Source: Clostridiales bacterium
GTDB lineage: Bacteria > Bacillota > Clostridia > Oscillospirales > Ruminococcaceae
DNA length: 64,000 bases
Direction of reading: 5' to 3'
Assembly: GCA_019423685.1 (NCBI GenBank)
Contig: JAHZAY010000008.1
Location: 58,040 to 122,039 of the forward strand
The notes below the pieces were generated by a model that was not told where the DNA came from, did not search any database, and saw only the letters and a list, made by a program, of their open reading frames with translations. Shown one piece after another: positions 42,649 to 52,595 of the stretch (position 1 is its first letter; each line of letters starts with the position of its first letter). The translations under genes were made by a program, and so were the position numbers.

Positions 42649-43954
42649 GTTTGATCTCTCCAATCTGTGATTTGCAACTATTTCTTAAATGAATGTTCAT
42701 TATAAGCCCAGATAACAAGTAGACGGCAATCAGCGCAATGGCCGCGCCATAGATGCCCAACAGCTTCACCGCCGCCACATCGATGACCGCGTGGACGACT
42801 ACAAAGACGATGTTGATCTTCAGGTTAAACTTTTCCTCGCCCGTCACGGCCAGGATGTTGCCGGAAATTCCCCGGAACACCGCCTGTATCCAGGAGGCGA
42901 TGAGGAACATCCGCACCAGGGGCGCCGCCCCCATATATTCCGGCCCGGCAAAGATGTAGAGGTACAGCTTTGCAAACACGATGAGCCCCAGATGTAAAGC
43001 GCTCATCACCGCGCCGTTTATGACAAACAATTTCTTGTAATTTTCCCAAATCCACTTTTTGTCCCGGATGTGCTGAATAAAGTACGGCAGGATAAACACC
43101 AGCAGCGCTTCCAGCAAAAACAGCGAAATCGAAAGGATGTTGGCCGCCACCCGGTACTCGGCCAAAAGCTCCTCATCCTGGAGCAGCTGACCGACAATGA
43201 AGGTTTCGTTGTAGCTCATCACCTGGGAGGTGGCCGAGGCGGTGAGCATCACGATGCTAAAGCGGATCATCTGTTTGACCTGTGCCCGGTCAGGAAGCAG
43301 AGCTTTTGCCTTCATCACCGGCAGTTCCCGGATGAGCAAAAAGCCCAGCAGCACACACATCCCCATCGAGATGTAGCGGCCGATCATGACGCCGGTGACG
43401 CCCCAGAGCACCGCAAAGACGATCTGAAAGATCATCAGCAAAAATGAGTAGGTAAAGTTATAGACCGAATAGCGCTGGTTCTGAAAGGTGGCCCGCAGCA
43501 GCAGCTGGATGTCGGTAAACAGAAAATAGAACACCGGCAAGCACGAGGAGATCACCAGCTGAAAGCGCGCCCCCTCAAACGGGAACGGCACGATCATGTA
43601 CGCCGCTGCTGTCAGCACAATCAGCGCCACGTCCGCGAGCAGTCCAATTTTGATGGTGGTGATGAAATATCCCTTTTTCTCCTCATCACTGCCCTCCTGT
43701 GCGCAGTAGCGCAGGGTGGCCTGGGTCATGCCCACACCGTTGATGAGCATGACATAGTTGCGGATGTTGTCCACATAGGTCAGCAGTCCGTAATCGGTCT
43801 TGGAGAGAAAGCGCGGCAGAAAGAACACCGAAACAAATCCGGCAATCTTTGCCAGCGTCGAGCCCGCGATGATGTGGAAAAAGCCGCGGCGCCGCAGCGT
43901 CCCCAAGCCTTCCCAAAGCTTGTCCCAATAGGACAGCAGCTTTTGCTTATCCAT
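42635..43954 (-). CDS. Polysaccharide flippase (Wzx, MOP superfamily)
   Basis: A 439-residue membrane protein with about 12-14 helices of the RfbX/Wzx class. The N-terminal half starts IIAGSTLAKIAGFVSVFFLPRFLSKTDYGLLTY, typical of the family, and the C-terminal half has AVTGEEKFNLKINIVFVVVHAVID. It should flip the undecaprenyl-linked repeat unit across the membrane. It overlaps the dehydrogenase start by 14 bases and the polymerase stop by 8, so the genes are translationally coupled. Confidence 0.92.
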   Translation of the reverse strand: MDKQKLLSYWDKLWEGLGTLRRRGFFHIIAGSTLAKIAGFVSVFFLPRFLSKTDYGLLTYVDNIRNYVMLINGVGMTQATLRYCAQEGSDEEKKGYFITTIKIGLLADVALIVLTAAAYMIVPFPFEGARFQLVISSCLPVFYFLFTDIQLLLRATFQNQRYSVYNFTYSFLLMIFQIVFAVLWGVTGVMIGRYISMGMCVLLGFLLIRELPVMKAKALLPDRAQVKQMIRFSIVMLTASATSQVMSYNETFIVGQLLQDEELLAEYRVAANILSISLFLLEALLVFILPYFIQHIRDKKWIWENYKKLFVINGAVMSALHLGLIVFAKLYLYIFAGPEYMGAAPLVRMFLIASWIQAVFRGISGNILAVTGEEKFNLKINIVFVVVHAVIDVAAVKLLGIYGAAIALIAVYLLSGLIMNIHLRNSCKSQIGEIKHDEE

Positions 43955-45302
43955 CGGTTCTCCTTTCTGCGTCCTCCTCCCAAAGGAAAGGACGCCTGCG
44001 GATGTAGCGGGAGAGCTGTTTTGGCGCAGCTCTCTCCCACTGACGGGCGCAGCGCTCGCCCATCAGGATCAGCAGCGCCGGCACCAGGAAATAGAGCACC
44101 TCAATGAGCGGCTCGTTGTAGCCGGCATTGACGGTGATCTGTACATAGTATAACACAAAGACGACCAGATACAAAAATCTTCCGCGCCGGTCCAGCAGCT
44201 TTTCGATCCGGCAGAAATTGCCGATCAGGATGCTGTGAAACAGCACGCTGCCCACAAGGCCATAGTAGGCCAGGTAGTCGCAGACAATCGAGTGGCCGCC
44301 GACAATCGAGCGCGGGTCCTCGGTTGTCTTGAGAATCAGGTCGCCCACTCCAAAGATTGGCGCAGTCAGGAAGGTTTGCAGCGAGGTGGTATACAGCTCC
44401 ACACGGGTTCCCGCATCGCTGCCCTCGGTGATGCCGCTGCCGCTGAGCAGGTTTCCCACCTCGATAAAGCGCAGCTGCATCTTTAAGCTGTCGGTGTTCT
44501 CTGCAATAAAGTAGAACACCCGATAGAGGTTTGGCAGCACCACGATGGCGAGCAGCGCGCACAGCAGCACGATGGCTGTGGCCGGTCCTCCCCGCTTTGG
44601 CAGGCGGCAGAGCGCCAGCAGTGAGAAGGCAAAGACAAACAGGATGGCGAAGGAATAGTTGGACATCACGATGACCAGCAGTCCCAGCAGCGCCACAAGC
44701 GCCCAGCCCACCGCCTCAAAGATGCGCGGGCGGTAATACCAGAGGATTCCCACCACCGCTACGGTGAACATCGTCAGCGAGTAGATGTGCTGGAATCCGC
44801 CGGTGAAGGGGCTTGCAAGCGGCCCGGTGACGGTGGGATCTCCGTTGGCAAGCAGGCGGGAGACGTCGGGATTTTGCCGCAGCGCCAACACCGTGCCCAG
44901 ATTGATGAGCAGGTAATAGGCAGCTGTCAAAAAGGTCAGCATCTTGCATGCAAAGCGGTCGGGCAGCGAAAAATAATACCAGAACAGCGGGTAAAAGATG
45001 GGCATGAGCAGGTGATGAAACGGAAACTCGACATGTCCGGCCACCGCATACAAAAACAGCAGCACCGGCCAGCCAATGCTCAGCAGCATCACCGGATGCA
45101 GCAGCGCCTTCCAAAAGCGCTGCCAGTCGCTGGCCATGGCAAAGCATCCCCACAGCACTACAAAGCCCGCATAGATGGCCCAATTGTACAAAAACGATTC
45201 CGGGTTGATGCCCCAGAGCAGCACCACGGCGGCGCACAGCTCGCGGGGCAGATGAAGAAAGGAAAAGCCCTTGTCCTGACGGATATACTGCGACTGCTCC
45301 AT
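43947..45302 (-). CDS. O-antigen/capsule polymerase-like membrane protein (Wzy)
   Basis: A 451-residue protein from ATG 45302 (AAGGAGGG about 10 bases upstream) with about ten helices and one large outside loop near residues 250-330 carrying ENTDSLKMQLRFIEVGNLLSGSG. This pattern and its place between Wzx and glycosyltransferases are typical of Wzy polymerases, whose sequences are poorly conserved. It probably links repeat units on undecaprenyl carrier. Confidence 0.8.
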   Translation of the reverse strand: MEQSQYIRQDKGFSFLHLPRELCAAVVLLWGINPESFLYNWAIYAGFVVLWGCFAMASDWQRFWKALLHPVMLLSIGWPVLLFLYAVAGHVEFPFHHLLMPIFYPLFWYYFSLPDRFACKMLTFLTAAYYLLINLGTVLALRQNPDVSRLLANGDPTVTGPLASPFTGGFQHIYSLTMFTVAVVGILWYYRPRIFEAVGWALVALLGLLVIVMSNYSFAILFVFAFSLLALCRLPKRGGPATAIVLLCALLAIVVLPNLYRVFYFIAENTDSLKMQLRFIEVGNLLSGSGITEGSDAGTRVELYTTSLQTFLTAPIFGVGDLILKTTEDPRSIVGGHSIVCDYLAYYGLVGSVLFHSILIGNFCRIEKLLDRRGRFLYLVVFVLYYVQITVNAGYNEPLIEVLYFLVPALLILMGERCARQWERAAPKQLSRYIRRRPFLWEEDAERRTDG

Positions 45303-45366
45303 CCTTTCCTGTCCCTCCTTTATGATAATCCTGTTTGCAGCAGGAGTAAAGCAAATTATGTAAATT

Positions 45367-46572
45367 TTACAGGCTCTGCCGCGCCCCAACCAGCTGTTGC
45401 TCGCGGTGCCGGATCAGCCGTTCATACTGCTCCATCAGGCGGGAGGCAACTGCCTGGGCCGAATAATCCTGGCGGATCTCGTGGGCGATCGCCGCACGGT
45501 TATAGGAGCTGGAGTTGCAGTACATGGTGAGCATGGCGCGGGCCAGTTCCTCGATATTGTCCGGCTCCACCATCAGTCCGTTGCGCTCGTTGACAAAGCA
45601 TTCCGGACCTCCGCAGCGCGTGGCGATGACCGGCACTCCGCAAGAAAGCGCCTCGAGGTAGGAGACGCCGAACGTCTCGGAAACCGAAGCCAGCGCAAAA
45701 CAGTCGGCATCCTGCAGCCTCTGCGCAATCTCCTCGCGGGGACGCAGGCCTGCAAGTTCAATGCGCCCCTCCATCCCCAGATCGAAGATCAGCTTGCGCA
45801 GCATGCCCTCCTCCTGACCCTGACCGCAGATGGTCAGCGTCACCTTCGGGCACTCCCTAAAGGCCTGGGCAAACGCCTTGATCAGCACATCCATCCGCTT
45901 GATGGGGCGCAGGTTGCCGCAGCTTAAAAAGCTGAAGCTGCCGTCCTCGTCCAGCTCGGTCTCCTGCAAGAGGGCGCGCTGGCGCTCGTGGCGGTCGCTG
46001 TAGGCAAACAGTTCGGTGTCCACCATATCGGGAATCCACTCGATGTGCCGGCCGCTGTGTTCCTCCATGTGGCGGGCCAGAGCGGGGCTGACGGCAATCA
46101 GACAGTCGGCCTGTGAAAAGGCGACCTTTGCGGCCTTCTCGATGTTTTTGGGCAGCACACTCTGGTTAATCAGCGAAGAGTGTTCGGTGAGCACCAGCGG
46201 GATCTTCTCCTTGCGGGCAGTTGCACAGGCCAGATAGCCGTAATCGGTGAAGTGGGCGTGCAGCACATCCGGTGTGCCGAACTCCCGGACTGCGCGGTGA
46301 AAGAGCCTGGTGAAGGCCCACTGCCCCATCGGATAGAACAGCTGCTTGGGGATGTTTCCGAGAGGAAAATTGAACACCCGCACCGGCACGCCGTCCTTCT
46401 GGAAGGAGCGAAAGCCCCACGGCCTTGTGCGGCGCACCGAGCGCAGGTCCAGCGCGAGAAAGACCACGTCGCAGCCGGCCTCCTTTAAGGCGCGCGCCTG
46501 GTCAAACTCGAAGATGCCGTTGGTGGAATATTTGGTGGTGGGAACTCCTCGGGAGAGGATGAAGGTAAGCAT
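45367..46572 (-). CDS. GT4 family glycosyltransferase
   Basis: A 401-residue GT-B enzyme. The true start is MLTFILSRGVPTTKYS at 46572; upstream open frame is not real. The N-terminal acceptor domain has VLHAHFTDYGYLA and the C-terminal donor domain has the EX7E motif in SETFGVSYLEALSCGVPVIATRCGGPECF. The inner leaflet is the likely site of action. Donor and acceptor are unknown. Confidence 0.9.
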   Translation of the reverse strand: MLTFILSRGVPTTKYSTNGIFEFDQARALKEAGCDVVFLALDLRSVRRTRPWGFRSFQKDGVPVRVFNFPLGNIPKQLFYPMGQWAFTRLFHRAVREFGTPDVLHAHFTDYGYLACATARKEKIPLVLTEHSSLINQSVLPKNIEKAAKVAFSQADCLIAVSPALARHMEEHSGRHIEWIPDMVDTELFAYSDRHERQRALLQETELDEDGSFSFLSCGNLRPIKRMDVLIKAFAQAFRECPKVTLTICGQGQEEGMLRKLIFDLGMEGRIELAGLRPREEIAQRLQDADCFALASVSETFGVSYLEALSCGVPVIATRCGGPECFVNERNGLMVEPDNIEELARAMLTMYCNSSSYNRAAIAHEIRQDYSAQAVASRLMEQYERLIRHREQQLVGARQSL

Positions 46573-46600
46573 GAGAAAACCTCTTTCTAAAGCGAATGGG

Positions 46601-47731
46601 CTAACGGCAGCTAGCCAGACTGCGGTACAGCTCGAGCAGCTTGTGCTCCTCGATGCCCCAGTTATACTTTTGCTGCACGGCCCTGCGGCCGTTTTGCCCC
46701 ATCTGGGCTGCCTGATCGGGGTGATCGAGAATCTGGCGGATGGCCTGAGCGATTTGGTCCACATTGGCGGGGTCCACCGCAATGCCAAAGCCGTCCTCCT
46801 GCATGGCGCTGCGCATAAAGGGATAATCCGAAGCGACCACCGGGAGGCCCGCCGCCATGTATTCATAAACTTTGGTGGGCAGGTTGTCCAGGCTTGCATA
46901 CTGTCCCACATTCAGGATGGTGGACATGCCGATGCTGGAGCGCTCATACACCTGCGCAATTCCCTCTCGGTCCAGATAGCCCAGATATTCGACACAGCCG
47001 TATTCCGGCATCTGCTCGAGCTGCTTTTGATACGCTTCGGATTCATACCGGCCAGCCAGGATCAGCTTGACTGAGGCTTTGTGTGCAGCCCGAATCAGGT
47101 GGGTGATGCCGCGCCGGTAGGTCAAGCTTCCGGTGCAGCAGACGGTGTTGTGGTCCTTTTTGGCAAAGTCGGTCTGTGCGGGGGCCTCGTCCAGCATAAC
47201 TGCATTGGAGAGGATAACCACCCGCTTTGCCCTGCCCGAAAAGATGTTGACGCCGTTCTTTAAGCAGGGGAAGAGCACCGCATCCAGGTGTTTGACCACA
47301 TGGGTCTCGTAGGCCTTGTAGGTCCCGGAGATGAGCTTGCGCAGCGGGGCGGGAATCCACTCCTTTTCCATAATCTGGGTCGGATAATCCTCGTGGCTGT
47401 CAAAGATGACCCGCTTGCCCTTTTTGGCCAGCTTTAGTCCATAGGGCAGCAGCTCGGGGTCGTGGAACTCATAGATGTCGGCGTCCACCTCGAGGGCCTT
47501 TTGATAGACCGCTCTGGCTCCGAAGAGCATCCGTTTGAGCCGGGAAGAACTGTCCACCGGCACCTGGATCACCCGCACGCCCTTTTGCATCGACTCCCCC
47601 ACCGACTGCGGGTCTTTGGCCTTGACCACAAAGGTGGTGTCATAGCCCGCCTTTGCCAGCGAAACACACTGCTTGTGGAAGATGCGGGTATCGTTTGGCG
47701 CGTGGGCACTGGAGATGTGACAAACCTTCAT
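46601..47731 (-). CDS. GT4 family glycosyltransferase
   Basis: A 376-residue GT-B enzyme from ATG 47731 (AGGAGA upstream). It opens with MKVCHISSAHAPNDTRIFHKQC, a pattern common to GT4 enzymes of capsule loci. The donor domain has TVCCTGSLTYRRGITHLI, LGYLDREGIAQVY and LDNLPTKVYEYMAAGLPVVASDYP. It is 28 bases upstream of the next glycosyltransferase in the operon. Specificity unknown. Confidence 0.9.
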   Translation of the reverse strand: MKVCHISSAHAPNDTRIFHKQCVSLAKAGYDTTFVVKAKDPQSVGESMQKGVRVIQVPVDSSSRLKRMLFGARAVYQKALEVDADIYEFHDPELLPYGLKLAKKGKRVIFDSHEDYPTQIMEKEWIPAPLRKLISGTYKAYETHVVKHLDAVLFPCLKNGVNIFSGRAKRVVILSNAVMLDEAPAQTDFAKKDHNTVCCTGSLTYRRGITHLIRAAHKASVKLILAGRYESEAYQKQLEQMPEYGCVEYLGYLDREGIAQVYERSSIGMSTILNVGQYASLDNLPTKVYEYMAAGLPVVASDYPFMRSAMQEDGFGIAVDPANVDQIAQAIRQILDHPDQAAQMGQNGRRAVQQKYNWGIEEHKLLELYRSLASCR

Positions 47732-47791
47732 CTTTTTTTCTCTCCTAAATCTTGAATGTTTTTTGTACCGGCAGAATTTGCACAACGGCAC

Positions 47792-49063
47792 TTAATGCGG
47801 CTGCTTTTGCTGCTCCACAGCCTTTTGCAAAATTCCCTCCAGCTTTTTGGTCAGCGCCTGATAGTCGTAATCCTCGGCGGCGCGGCGGGCATTGCGGCAG
47901 ATGCGATCGTATTCATCCTTTGGCATGTGGGCAAAGCGCAGGATTTCCCGGCAAAACGCCTCGGTGTCCTGGGTGGGCAGGGTGACCCCTGCGCCGTACC
48001 GCTCGATGAGGTCGTGGTTGACCGTCAGGTCGGAGAGCACCGGTTTGCCGCTGGCAAAGTAGTCAAACTGCTTGTTCAAGCTGCAGCCAAAGCGCATGAT
48101 GCCGGTCTGTTTGACGTGGTTGATGTTCAGATCGGACTTGGAGAGGATGAACGGAATGTACTTCTTCTCCACCTTGCCGGGAAAGCGAATGTTGGTCAGG
48201 CCCTTGCGCTTGCACTCTTCGATGAGCTGTTGACGCTCGGTGCCGTCGCCGTAAAGCAGAAATTGTATCTTCTTTTCTCCCTCGCGCTGCATCTGCTCGG
48301 CCACCTCCACAATCTTTTCGAGGTTGTTGACTAGGCGGATCGAGCCGGTGTACACCACCTTGAAGGTGCTCTCGTCGAGCAGATCCGGGTCGTCGAGGGT
48401 GTATTTGCGGCAGTTTTCGTCGAACTCTTCGAGGTCGACGCCGTTGTTGAGGTTGTCGATCTTGGTAAGCGGGATCTTGTTTTCCCAATGCTTCTCCCGG
48501 ATATAGTCCGGGCCGCCCTCCATCGTAAAGATCAGGCGGCTTGCATTTTGATAGAGCCACTTTTCCAGCCAATACAGTGCGACGATGATCGGATTTTTGC
48601 GGGACATGCCCTTATATTCGACGATCGACTCCGGCCAGATGTCCCGCACTTCGACTACGCAGGGCACCTTCAGGCGCTTTGCCGCCACCACAGCCGAGGC
48701 CGCTGCAAAGATGGTCGGGGCCGAGGTGTAGATCACGTCCGGGCGCTCGCCCTTTTTGCGGGCAAAATAATTTACTGCCTGTTGAATCCGAAGTGGAAAT
48801 TCCAGCATGTTGATGATGCGGGAGAGCCCATTGCCGCTGTAGTCGCGGGTCTTCAGAAAGGTGTAGGGCACGCCGTCCATCGTCTCTTCCCGGTACAGCG
48901 AGCCATCGCGGATCATATTGATGTCCGTGTTGTGGATCTCGCTTGCGGTGAAGATGCGCACCGTGTGGCCCAGCTTGTGCAGATATTTGGAGAAGTAGTA
49001 GTGGCGCACCAGGCCCCCCATCGACGGCGGGATGGCATAGTGGTTGATGATCCAAACCCTCAT
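47792..49063 (-). CDS. WbuB-type GT4 glycosyltransferase
   Basis: A 423-residue GT-B enzyme. It starts MRVWIINHYAIPPSMGGLVRHYYF, typical of the WbuB/WcaI group that adds an amino sugar. The EVRDIWPESI segment and the donor-site region VKQTGIMRFGCSLNKQFDYFASGKPVL are present. WbuB enzymes often add the second sugar (for example L-FucNAc or related). The product here cannot be predicted. It sits just downstream of the initiating transferase. Confidence 0.9.
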   Translation of the reverse strand: MRVWIINHYAIPPSMGGLVRHYYFSKYLHKLGHTVRIFTASEIHNTDINMIRDGSLYREETMDGVPYTFLKTRDYSGNGLSRIINMLEFPLRIQQAVNYFARKKGERPDVIYTSAPTIFAAASAVVAAKRLKVPCVVEVRDIWPESIVEYKGMSRKNPIIVALYWLEKWLYQNASRLIFTMEGGPDYIREKHWENKIPLTKIDNLNNGVDLEEFDENCRKYTLDDPDLLDESTFKVVYTGSIRLVNNLEKIVEVAEQMQREGEKKIQFLLYGDGTERQQLIEECKRKGLTNIRFPGKVEKKYIPFILSKSDLNINHVKQTGIMRFGCSLNKQFDYFASGKPVLSDLTVNHDLIERYGAGVTLPTQDTEAFCREILRFAHMPKDEYDRICRNARRAAEDYDYQALTKKLEGILQKAVEQQKQPH

Positions 49064-49103
49064 AGTACGATCTGTTCCCTCTTTTACTATTTGTATATTT
49101 TAC

Positions 49104-49787
49104 TCAGTGTAATACAGCAGTGACGGTCCGCACCATCGTTTTCAGGTCTCCGAGAAGCGAAAAATTGCGGATGCTTTGGAGATTATAGGCCATCTTGCCG
49201 GGAAGTACCTGCTCGACATACACTGTGTCCGGATCGGCAGCCCCGTCCAAAAGCCGGTCCTCATCCTTATACTCGATCGAGGCCTCGGAGGTCACCCCTG
49301 CCGGCAGCAGCAAGGTGGCCATCATCTCGGGGGTGTATTGGGCGACATATTTTGGCACCTCCGGGCGGGTGCCGACAAAGCTCATCTCCCCTTTGAGGAT
49401 GTTGAGCAGCTGTGGCAGCTCGTCCAAGCGGCAGCCGCGCAGCAGCTTGCCCATCCGGGTGATGCGCATATCGTTTTTGACGGTGACCTGTGCGCCCAGC
49501 GACGGCGCGTCCTGCACCATGGTGCGAAACTTAAAGATGCGAAATTCCCGCCCGTACTGGGTCACCCTGGTCTGTCTAAAAAAGACCGTTCCAGGGGAAT
49601 CGACCTTGATGCAGACAGCCAGAATCAGCATGACCGGCGACAACACCACCAGCATCACCGCCGACAGCAGCAGATCCAAAAGCCGCTTGCACAGCAGCTG
49701 CGGGCGCTTTTTCTTGAGCGAATCATAATAGGGCCGCACGCTTTGCTGGCGCAGCGGCTCCGGGAGATCCTCCCATGCACAGAGCAT
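49104..49787 (-). CDS. Initiating undecaprenyl-phosphate sugar-1-phosphate transferase
   Basis: A 227-residue PglC/WcaJ-C-terminal-type phosphoglycosyl transferase. After a 30-residue N-terminus comes the re-entrant membrane helix (KRLLDLLLSAVMLVVLSPVMLILAVCIKVDSPGTVFFRQ) and the catalytic motif with TRVTQYGREFRIFKFRTM. The DELPQLLNILKGEMSFVGTRPEVP signature is intact. It starts repeat-unit assembly on undecaprenyl phosphate. The stop and start are within 9 bases of the aminotransferase stop, and that aminotransferase probably makes its donor. Confidence 0.93.
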   Translation of the reverse strand: MLCAWEDLPEPLRQQSVRPYYDSLKKKRPQLLCKRLLDLLLSAVMLVVLSPVMLILAVCIKVDSPGTVFFRQTRVTQYGREFRIFKFRTMVQDAPSLGAQVTVKNDMRITRMGKLLRGCRLDELPQLLNILKGEMSFVGTRPEVPKYVAQYTPEMMATLLLPAGVTSEASIEYKDEDRLLDGAADPDTVYVEQVLPGKMAYNLQSIRNFSLLGDLKTMVRTVTAVLH

Positions 49788-49795
49788 CCGGCCAC

Positions 49796-50995
49796 CTATC
49801 CTTTCAGAATCTCGACGAAGTTGCTCAGCAGGTACTCGACCTGTTCGTCGGTCAGCAGGGTGTGCAGCGGCAGGGTGACCTCGTTGCAGTACATCTGGTA
49901 GGCGTTCGGGTAGTCGTCGATCGAAAAGCCCAGCTTCTTATAGGCGGTGTGCATCGGAAGGGGCTTATAGTGGACGTTCGTTGCGATGTCCCGCTGCGCC
50001 ATCTTGACGATCAGGTCGTTGCGGTACTGCTCGTCCTTGCCGTCCAGCCGCACCAGATACAGGTGTCCGCTGGAAGCATAGTCCTCTCCGTAATGTTTGA
50101 GGTAGTGCACCGGCAGGGTATCCATCACCTCGTTATATCGGGTGATGATCTGCTTTCTTCTGGCAAGCAGCCCCTCATAGCGCTGCATCTGCGCAAGGCC
50201 GATGGCCGCCATGATGTCGGTCATGTTGCACTTGTAGCCCGGCATCACAATGTCGTATTCCCAGGCTCCCAGCTGCGTCTTTGCCAGCGCGTCTTTGGAC
50301 TGGCCGTGCAGCGAGAGGAGCATATAATTTTTGTAGAGTTCTTCGTTGTCGATGCCCGGCAGATCGCGCCAGGTGACCGCTCCGCCCTCTGCGGTGGTGA
50401 AGTTTTTGACCGCATGGAAGGAAAAGCTGGTAAAGTCGGCGATCTCACCGCACATTTTGCCGTGCCATCTGGCGCCAAAGGCGTGGGCGGCATCGGCCAG
50501 GACCGCAACCCGGCCCAGAGCCTGCTGCAACTTGTTGTCCGAAGGGGTGAAGAGGCTGCGCTTTCTCTGGACAATATCGAAGATGCGGTCATAGTCGCAG
50601 ACCACGCCGCCCAGATCCACCGGGATGATCGCTTTGGTGCGCGGCGTGATGGCCTTTTCCAGCGCATCGTAGTCCATCTCGTAGTTGTCCTTCTGGCAGT
50701 CGACCAGCTTCAAGGTGGCGCCCACATGGCAGACCACACTGGCCGAGGCCGTGTAGGTGTAGGCACAGGTGATGACCTCATCCCCCGGGCCGATGCCAAA
50801 CTGATGCAGTGTCAACTCCAGCGCCGCTGTGGCCGAGTTCAGGCAAACCGCACGGGAGGTGTGGCAGAAGGCCGCCACCTGCCGCTCCAGCTCCTTGGTT
50901 TTGGGGCCGGTGGTGATCCAACCCGAGCGCAGAGTATCGGTTACCTGCGCAATCTCAGCTTCCCCGATATCGGGAGGAGAAAATGGAATCTTCAT
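49796..50995 (-). CDS. 4-aminosugar aminotransferase (DegT/DnrJ/EryC1/StrS family)
   Basis: 399 residues from MKIPFSPPDIG at 50995 (GGGGAG upstream). The PLP Lys is in FSFHAVKNFTTAEGGAV, the motif of PglE/WcfR-like UDP-4-keto-sugar aminotransferases, distinct from the 38282 gene. Other landmarks are LNSATAALELTLHQFGIGPGDEVI and VPVDLGG-like IIPVDLGGVVCDY. It should aminate the 4-keto product of the dehydratase encoded at the operon start. No dedicated 4-N-acetyltransferase is seen, so the amine may stay free. Confidence 0.9.
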   Translation of the reverse strand: MKIPFSPPDIGEAEIAQVTDTLRSGWITTGPKTKELERQVAAFCHTSRAVCLNSATAALELTLHQFGIGPGDEVITCAYTYTASASVVCHVGATLKLVDCQKDNYEMDYDALEKAITPRTKAIIPVDLGGVVCDYDRIFDIVQRKRSLFTPSDNKLQQALGRVAVLADAAHAFGARWHGKMCGEIADFTSFSFHAVKNFTTAEGGAVTWRDLPGIDNEELYKNYMLLSLHGQSKDALAKTQLGAWEYDIVMPGYKCNMTDIMAAIGLAQMQRYEGLLARRKQIITRYNEVMDTLPVHYLKHYGEDYASSGHLYLVRLDGKDEQYRNDLIVKMAQRDIATNVHYKPLPMHTAYKKLGFSIDDYPNAYQMYCNEVTLPLHTLLTDEQVEYLLSNFVEILKG

Positions 50996-51103
50996 AAAGC
51001 AATGCTCCCCTTTCGTCTGCGGCCTTCCAAACTGCCGCAATCTGTCTGCATGTTTGCTCTCTGCCTTCCCGGCGCCGGACAACAGCTGCCGGGTCAAAAT
51101 CTA

Positions 51104-52549
51104 TTATTCAGCCAGCACAAGGCCCACAATCGGGACCCCCGCCTTCTCCAGGCGGATGATGGCAGAATTCATCTGCGGGATCAAGGTGACGCCGCTGCGC
51201 TCAACCAGCACTACGGCGCCCGCTTTCGCGGCCTTTTCCATCGAGGCAGGGTCCTCCAGGATGGATGGGCAGGCGACATACTGCACCTTGCCGTCGCTCT
51301 TTTTGGCAAAGTCCTGCATCAGCTGCTGTACCTGCTCGTCGCCGGTGCTGCTGACAAGCACCGCTGTCATCGAATCGCTGCCTTCCAGTGCGCGCACTGC
51401 GGCATCTGCATAGTCGACCGCCTTTTGTGCATCCGAAAAGCGGCGGCGCTCAAAGCTGCCCTCAAGGCTTGCAATCAGTTTGTGGAAGATCGGGCGGCGC
51501 TTTTTGCCTTGGCAGACGACGTCTGCCAACAACTCGATGTTATATAGGCGCGCTGCCTGATATGCGCCATCCAGGCGGTTATCCGCAAGGTAGGAGAGCA
51601 GCACCCACGCACAGATGAGGATGCCGCCGAATATGCCGCCCGCAATGCCGTACAGCACCGCTTTTTTGAGGACCGAGCCCATCGAGAAGGAGGGCTGCTG
51701 GGGCATATCGCGCTCCAGAGTGTCCAGCTGCGCCTGATTGGTCTTGATGTCCTCCTGCAAATCCGACATATCCTGTTCGGTCTGGCGCTGCACCTCCTGC
51801 AACTCCTTATCCACCATACGCATGGTCGAATCGGAAATGATGGTGGTGGTGTGCTCGGCGATGGTAGTGGAGAACTTGTCGCGCAGATAGTCATAGACAA
51901 ACGAGGTGATCTTCGAGGCGGTGTCCTCGTCCTGTGCGCGCGCACGGATGACCACTACCCCTTCGTTGCCGTCGCTGTGTTTGACCGTCACGTTGCCGAC
52001 GCTGTCCTTGACCTGTACGTCTCCGGCCCGCTCGATGGTGAGCAGCTCATCGATGTATTTGACGTCGGTCTGCTCGTTGAGGATATCGTTCACGCCCTCA
52101 TACAGTTGGGCGCTGCGGTAAGCGTCGCAGTAGGCGCTGACAATCTCGCTGGTCTTGTTTGGATTCTGATAGTACTGGCTGGGCACGATCTGATAGCCGG
52201 TATCGACATAAAAGATCAATTCGCTGACCGCCTCGTTGTAGGCGTCCAGGTTATAATAGATGCTCTGCTGGGTATAGTCCTGCAAGCTGTCCAGCCGCTG
52301 CTGGTCCTGTTCGATGGTGTCGCGCAGCGTCTGGGTGGAGGTGTTGTATTCGTCGAGTGCGATCTGATAGTCGTCGAGCTGCTTTTGCAGATTTTCTCCG
52401 CTGACCGCGCGGTAGCCCCGATAGCCCCCGAAGGCCGCCAAGACCACTGCGAAGGCCAGTGCGACGAGCAGAATTTTCTCAAAGTTTTTCAAAAACAGGA
52501 TGAGCACATCCTTAAAGGTGACTTCCTTGCCCTGAATGCTCTGATGCAT
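51104..52549 (-). CDS. Wzz/YveK-type chain-length protein with a degenerate BY-kinase domain
   Basis: A 481-residue inner-membrane protein. TM1 is at about 17-42, a long coiled-coil outer domain at about 45-290 and TM2 near 298-322. The remaining about 150 residues resemble a bacterial tyrosine kinase (CpsD/Etk) ATPase fold: TAVLVSSTGDEQ in place of the Walker A strand and loop, and AGAVVLVERSGVTLIPQMNSAIIRLEKAGVPIVGLVLAE matching the late kinase strands. The GKS/T Walker A residues and the Tyr tail are missing. It probably controls capsule length without phosphotransfer, or needs a separate kinase not seen here. Confidence 0.85.
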   Translation of the reverse strand: MHQSIQGKEVTFKDVLILFLKNFEKILLVALAFAVVLAAFGGYRGYRAVSGENLQKQLDDYQIALDEYNTSTQTLRDTIEQDQQRLDSLQDYTQQSIYYNLDAYNEAVSELIFYVDTGYQIVPSQYYQNPNKTSEIVSAYCDAYRSAQLYEGVNDILNEQTDVKYIDELLTIERAGDVQVKDSVGNVTVKHSDGNEGVVVIRARAQDEDTASKITSFVYDYLRDKFSTTIAEHTTTIISDSTMRMVDKELQEVQRQTEQDMSDLQEDIKTNQAQLDTLERDMPQQPSFSMGSVLKKAVLYGIAGGIFGGILICAWVLLSYLADNRLDGAYQAARLYNIELLADVVCQGKKRRPIFHKLIASLEGSFERRRFSDAQKAVDYADAAVRALEGSDSMTAVLVSSTGDEQVQQLMQDFAKKSDGKVQYVACPSILEDPASMEKAAKAGAVVLVERSGVTLIPQMNSAIIRLEKAGVPIVGLVLAE

Positions 52550-52595
52550 GTCGGACTCTCCTCTCTGTTGCTGGCTGTGTGTATGCTCTGTCGTG

